DNA from: 20CM-2-55-15 sp963738025
Lineage (GTDB): Bacteria; Acidobacteriota; Terriglobia; 20CM-2-55-15
Assembly: GCA_963738025.1 (NCBI GenBank)
Contig: CAVTWA010000027.1
Location: forward strand, 62,001-126,000
Length of the DNA: 64,000 nt
Direction: 5' to 3'
In this document: positions 63,297 to 64,000 of the stretch, one piece after another
How positions within the stretch are numbered: the stretch's first letter is position 1
Layout: each line of letters opens with the position of its first letter
Program-made: the position numbers and the translations under genes
The notes under the pieces: generated by a model
What the model saw: the letters and a program-made list of their open reading frames with translations, nothing else
The model's database searches: none
What the model was told of the DNA's origin: nothing

Positions 63297-64000
63297 ATGA
63301 ACAGAAGTCTCGACCGGCGGGAATTCGTCAAATTGGCCGGGGCTGCGGGAGTTGTCGCGGCTACGGCCTGGGAGTCCCGTCTTGCCGCGCAGCAGGCGCC
63401 GGCGCCTGGCCCGGATGCGGGGGAAAAGGATCTGGTGATGCTGGCGCTGGACGCGGCTCGATCTGCTGGCGCGGGATATGCGGATGTGCGCATCACGCAC
63501 GGTAATACGGAGCGGGTGGCCGCGCGCGAGCGGCAGATCACAAATGTCGGCAGGGCGGAAACCTACGGCATCGGCATTCGCGCGTTGGTCGGCGGCTCCT
63601 GGGGATTTGCCGCGACGCGCGAGTTGACGCGCGATGCTGTTGCCGCGACCGCAAGACAAGCCGTGAATATCGCCGCGGGTAACGACAAAATCAATCCGGT
63701 GAAAACCGTGCTCGCTCCGGTCGGCAAGGTGCCAGATGGCCGGTGGGTCACGCCGCACGAGATCGACCCATTCACGATTCCGATCGAGCAGAAGGCAGAC
63801 CTCCTCTTCAAGACGAACGAGGAAGCGCTGCGCGTGAAAAACGTGCGCTTCGTTACCTCGGCACTCACCTCGATTCGTGACAGTCGGCTTCTGGGAACGA
63901 CCGAAGGCTCGCTGATCCAGCAAACGTTCTACCGCATCAGTCCTCAGGTGAATGTGACGGCCGTCTCCGACGACAACGGCGATTTCCAGACACGCAACGC
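63297..64000 (+). CDS. TldD/PmbA-family metalloprotease-like protein, Tat-exported, 3' end outside the window
   Basis: At least 234 residues, running off the right edge. Starts MNRSLDRREFVKLAGAAGVV, a clear Tat signal. The mature N-terminus has the TldD pattern: AARSAGAGYADVRITHGNTE, RQITNVGRAETYGIGIRALV and GGSWGFAATRELTRDAVAAT. The metal site (HExxxH) would lie beyond the window. Tat-exported TldD relatives are known mainly from Acidobacteriota and similar groups. TATACT ends seven bases before the ATG and no ribosome-binding site is seen, so a leaderless transcript is possible. Confidence 0.85.
   Translation, partial: MNRSLDRREFVKLAGAAGVVAATAWESRLAAQQAPAPGPDAGEKDLVMLALDAARSAGAGYADVRITHGNTERVAARERQITNVGRAETYGIGIRALVGGSWGFAATRELTRDAVAATARQAVNIAAGNDKINPVKTVLAPVGKVPDGRWVTPHEIDPFTIPIEQKADLLFKTNEEALRVKNVRFVTSALTSIRDSRLLGTTEGSLIQQTFYRISPQVNVTAVSDDNGDFQTRN

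Noticed and set aside
62865..63923. 352-residue minus-strand frame
   Set aside because: Antisense of the TldD gene joined to the palindromic array; low-complexity and without motifs.

Overview
The window reads as chromosomal DNA of a soil-type member of the Acidobacteriota (Solibacter/Vicinamibacteria-like). This is inferred from protein families, not from a marker gene. Typical families are planctomycete-type cytochromes (DUF1587/1592/1588/1585) paired with DUF1552 proteins, secreted ankyrin proteins, DUF6152 proteins with their large secreted partners, PD40/TolB propellers beside ECF sigma factors, a BlaI/M56-TonB pair, and many Sec, Tat and lipoprotein signals. No rRNA, tRNA or CRISPR array was seen.

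Layout. 0-0.3 kb: a 20-bp tandem array. 0.4-7.2 kb: an ECF sigma factor with a kinase-less zinc-ribbon/propeller membrane protein, a lipoprotein, a BlaI/M56-TonB operon with two clear operators, and an SGNH hydrolase. 7.2-8.0 kb: gene fragments, including a decayed IS91 transposase. 8.0-13.6 kb: a probable extracellular glycan or metabolite modification cluster with two membrane-anchored SGNH proteins, two DUF5989 peptides, a diiron ferritin-like protein and a carbamoyltransferase; two copies of one MITE-like element lie in and beside it. 13.9-17.6 kb: a metallo-beta-lactamase-fold hydrolase and a DUF6152 operon. 17.7-22.7 kb: an alpha-glucan operon (GT4 glycosyltransferase, glucan phosphorylase, GH57, small zinc protein). 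23-29.4 kb: metallo-hydrolase, planctomycete cytochrome (heavily frameshifted), DUF1552 and ankyrin genes. 29.5-35.2 kb: tannase/feruloyl esterase, PQQ dehydrogenase and DUF6152-type proteins. 35.3-42.8 kb: small-molecule metabolism, an envelope lipid/GtrA operon, BKACE and PepSY. 43-46.7 kb: amidohydrolase, cytochrome c/copper-monooxygenase-like protein and a secreted beta protein. 46.9-50.8 kb: a hybrid histidine kinase. 51.1-56.5 kb: a second, intact cytochrome/DUF1552/ankyrin cassette. 56.5-60.2 kb: VOC, FnIII and wHTH genes. 60.2-62.5 kb: an ECF sigma gene split by an IS256-type element with a visible 9-bp target duplication. 62.6-63.1 kb: a palindromic-unit array and terminator. The window ends inside a Tat-exported TldD/PmbA gene.

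Two themes run through the window. First, several families of long palindromic repeats sit at gene ends. At least four supply the stop codon of a neighbour, and one lies in frame inside a signal peptide. Second, many otherwise well-conserved genes carry single-base frameshifts, most densely at 23.8-26.4 kb. Raw reads are needed to tell sequencing error from real decay, so genes marked as frameshifted may be intact in the cell.
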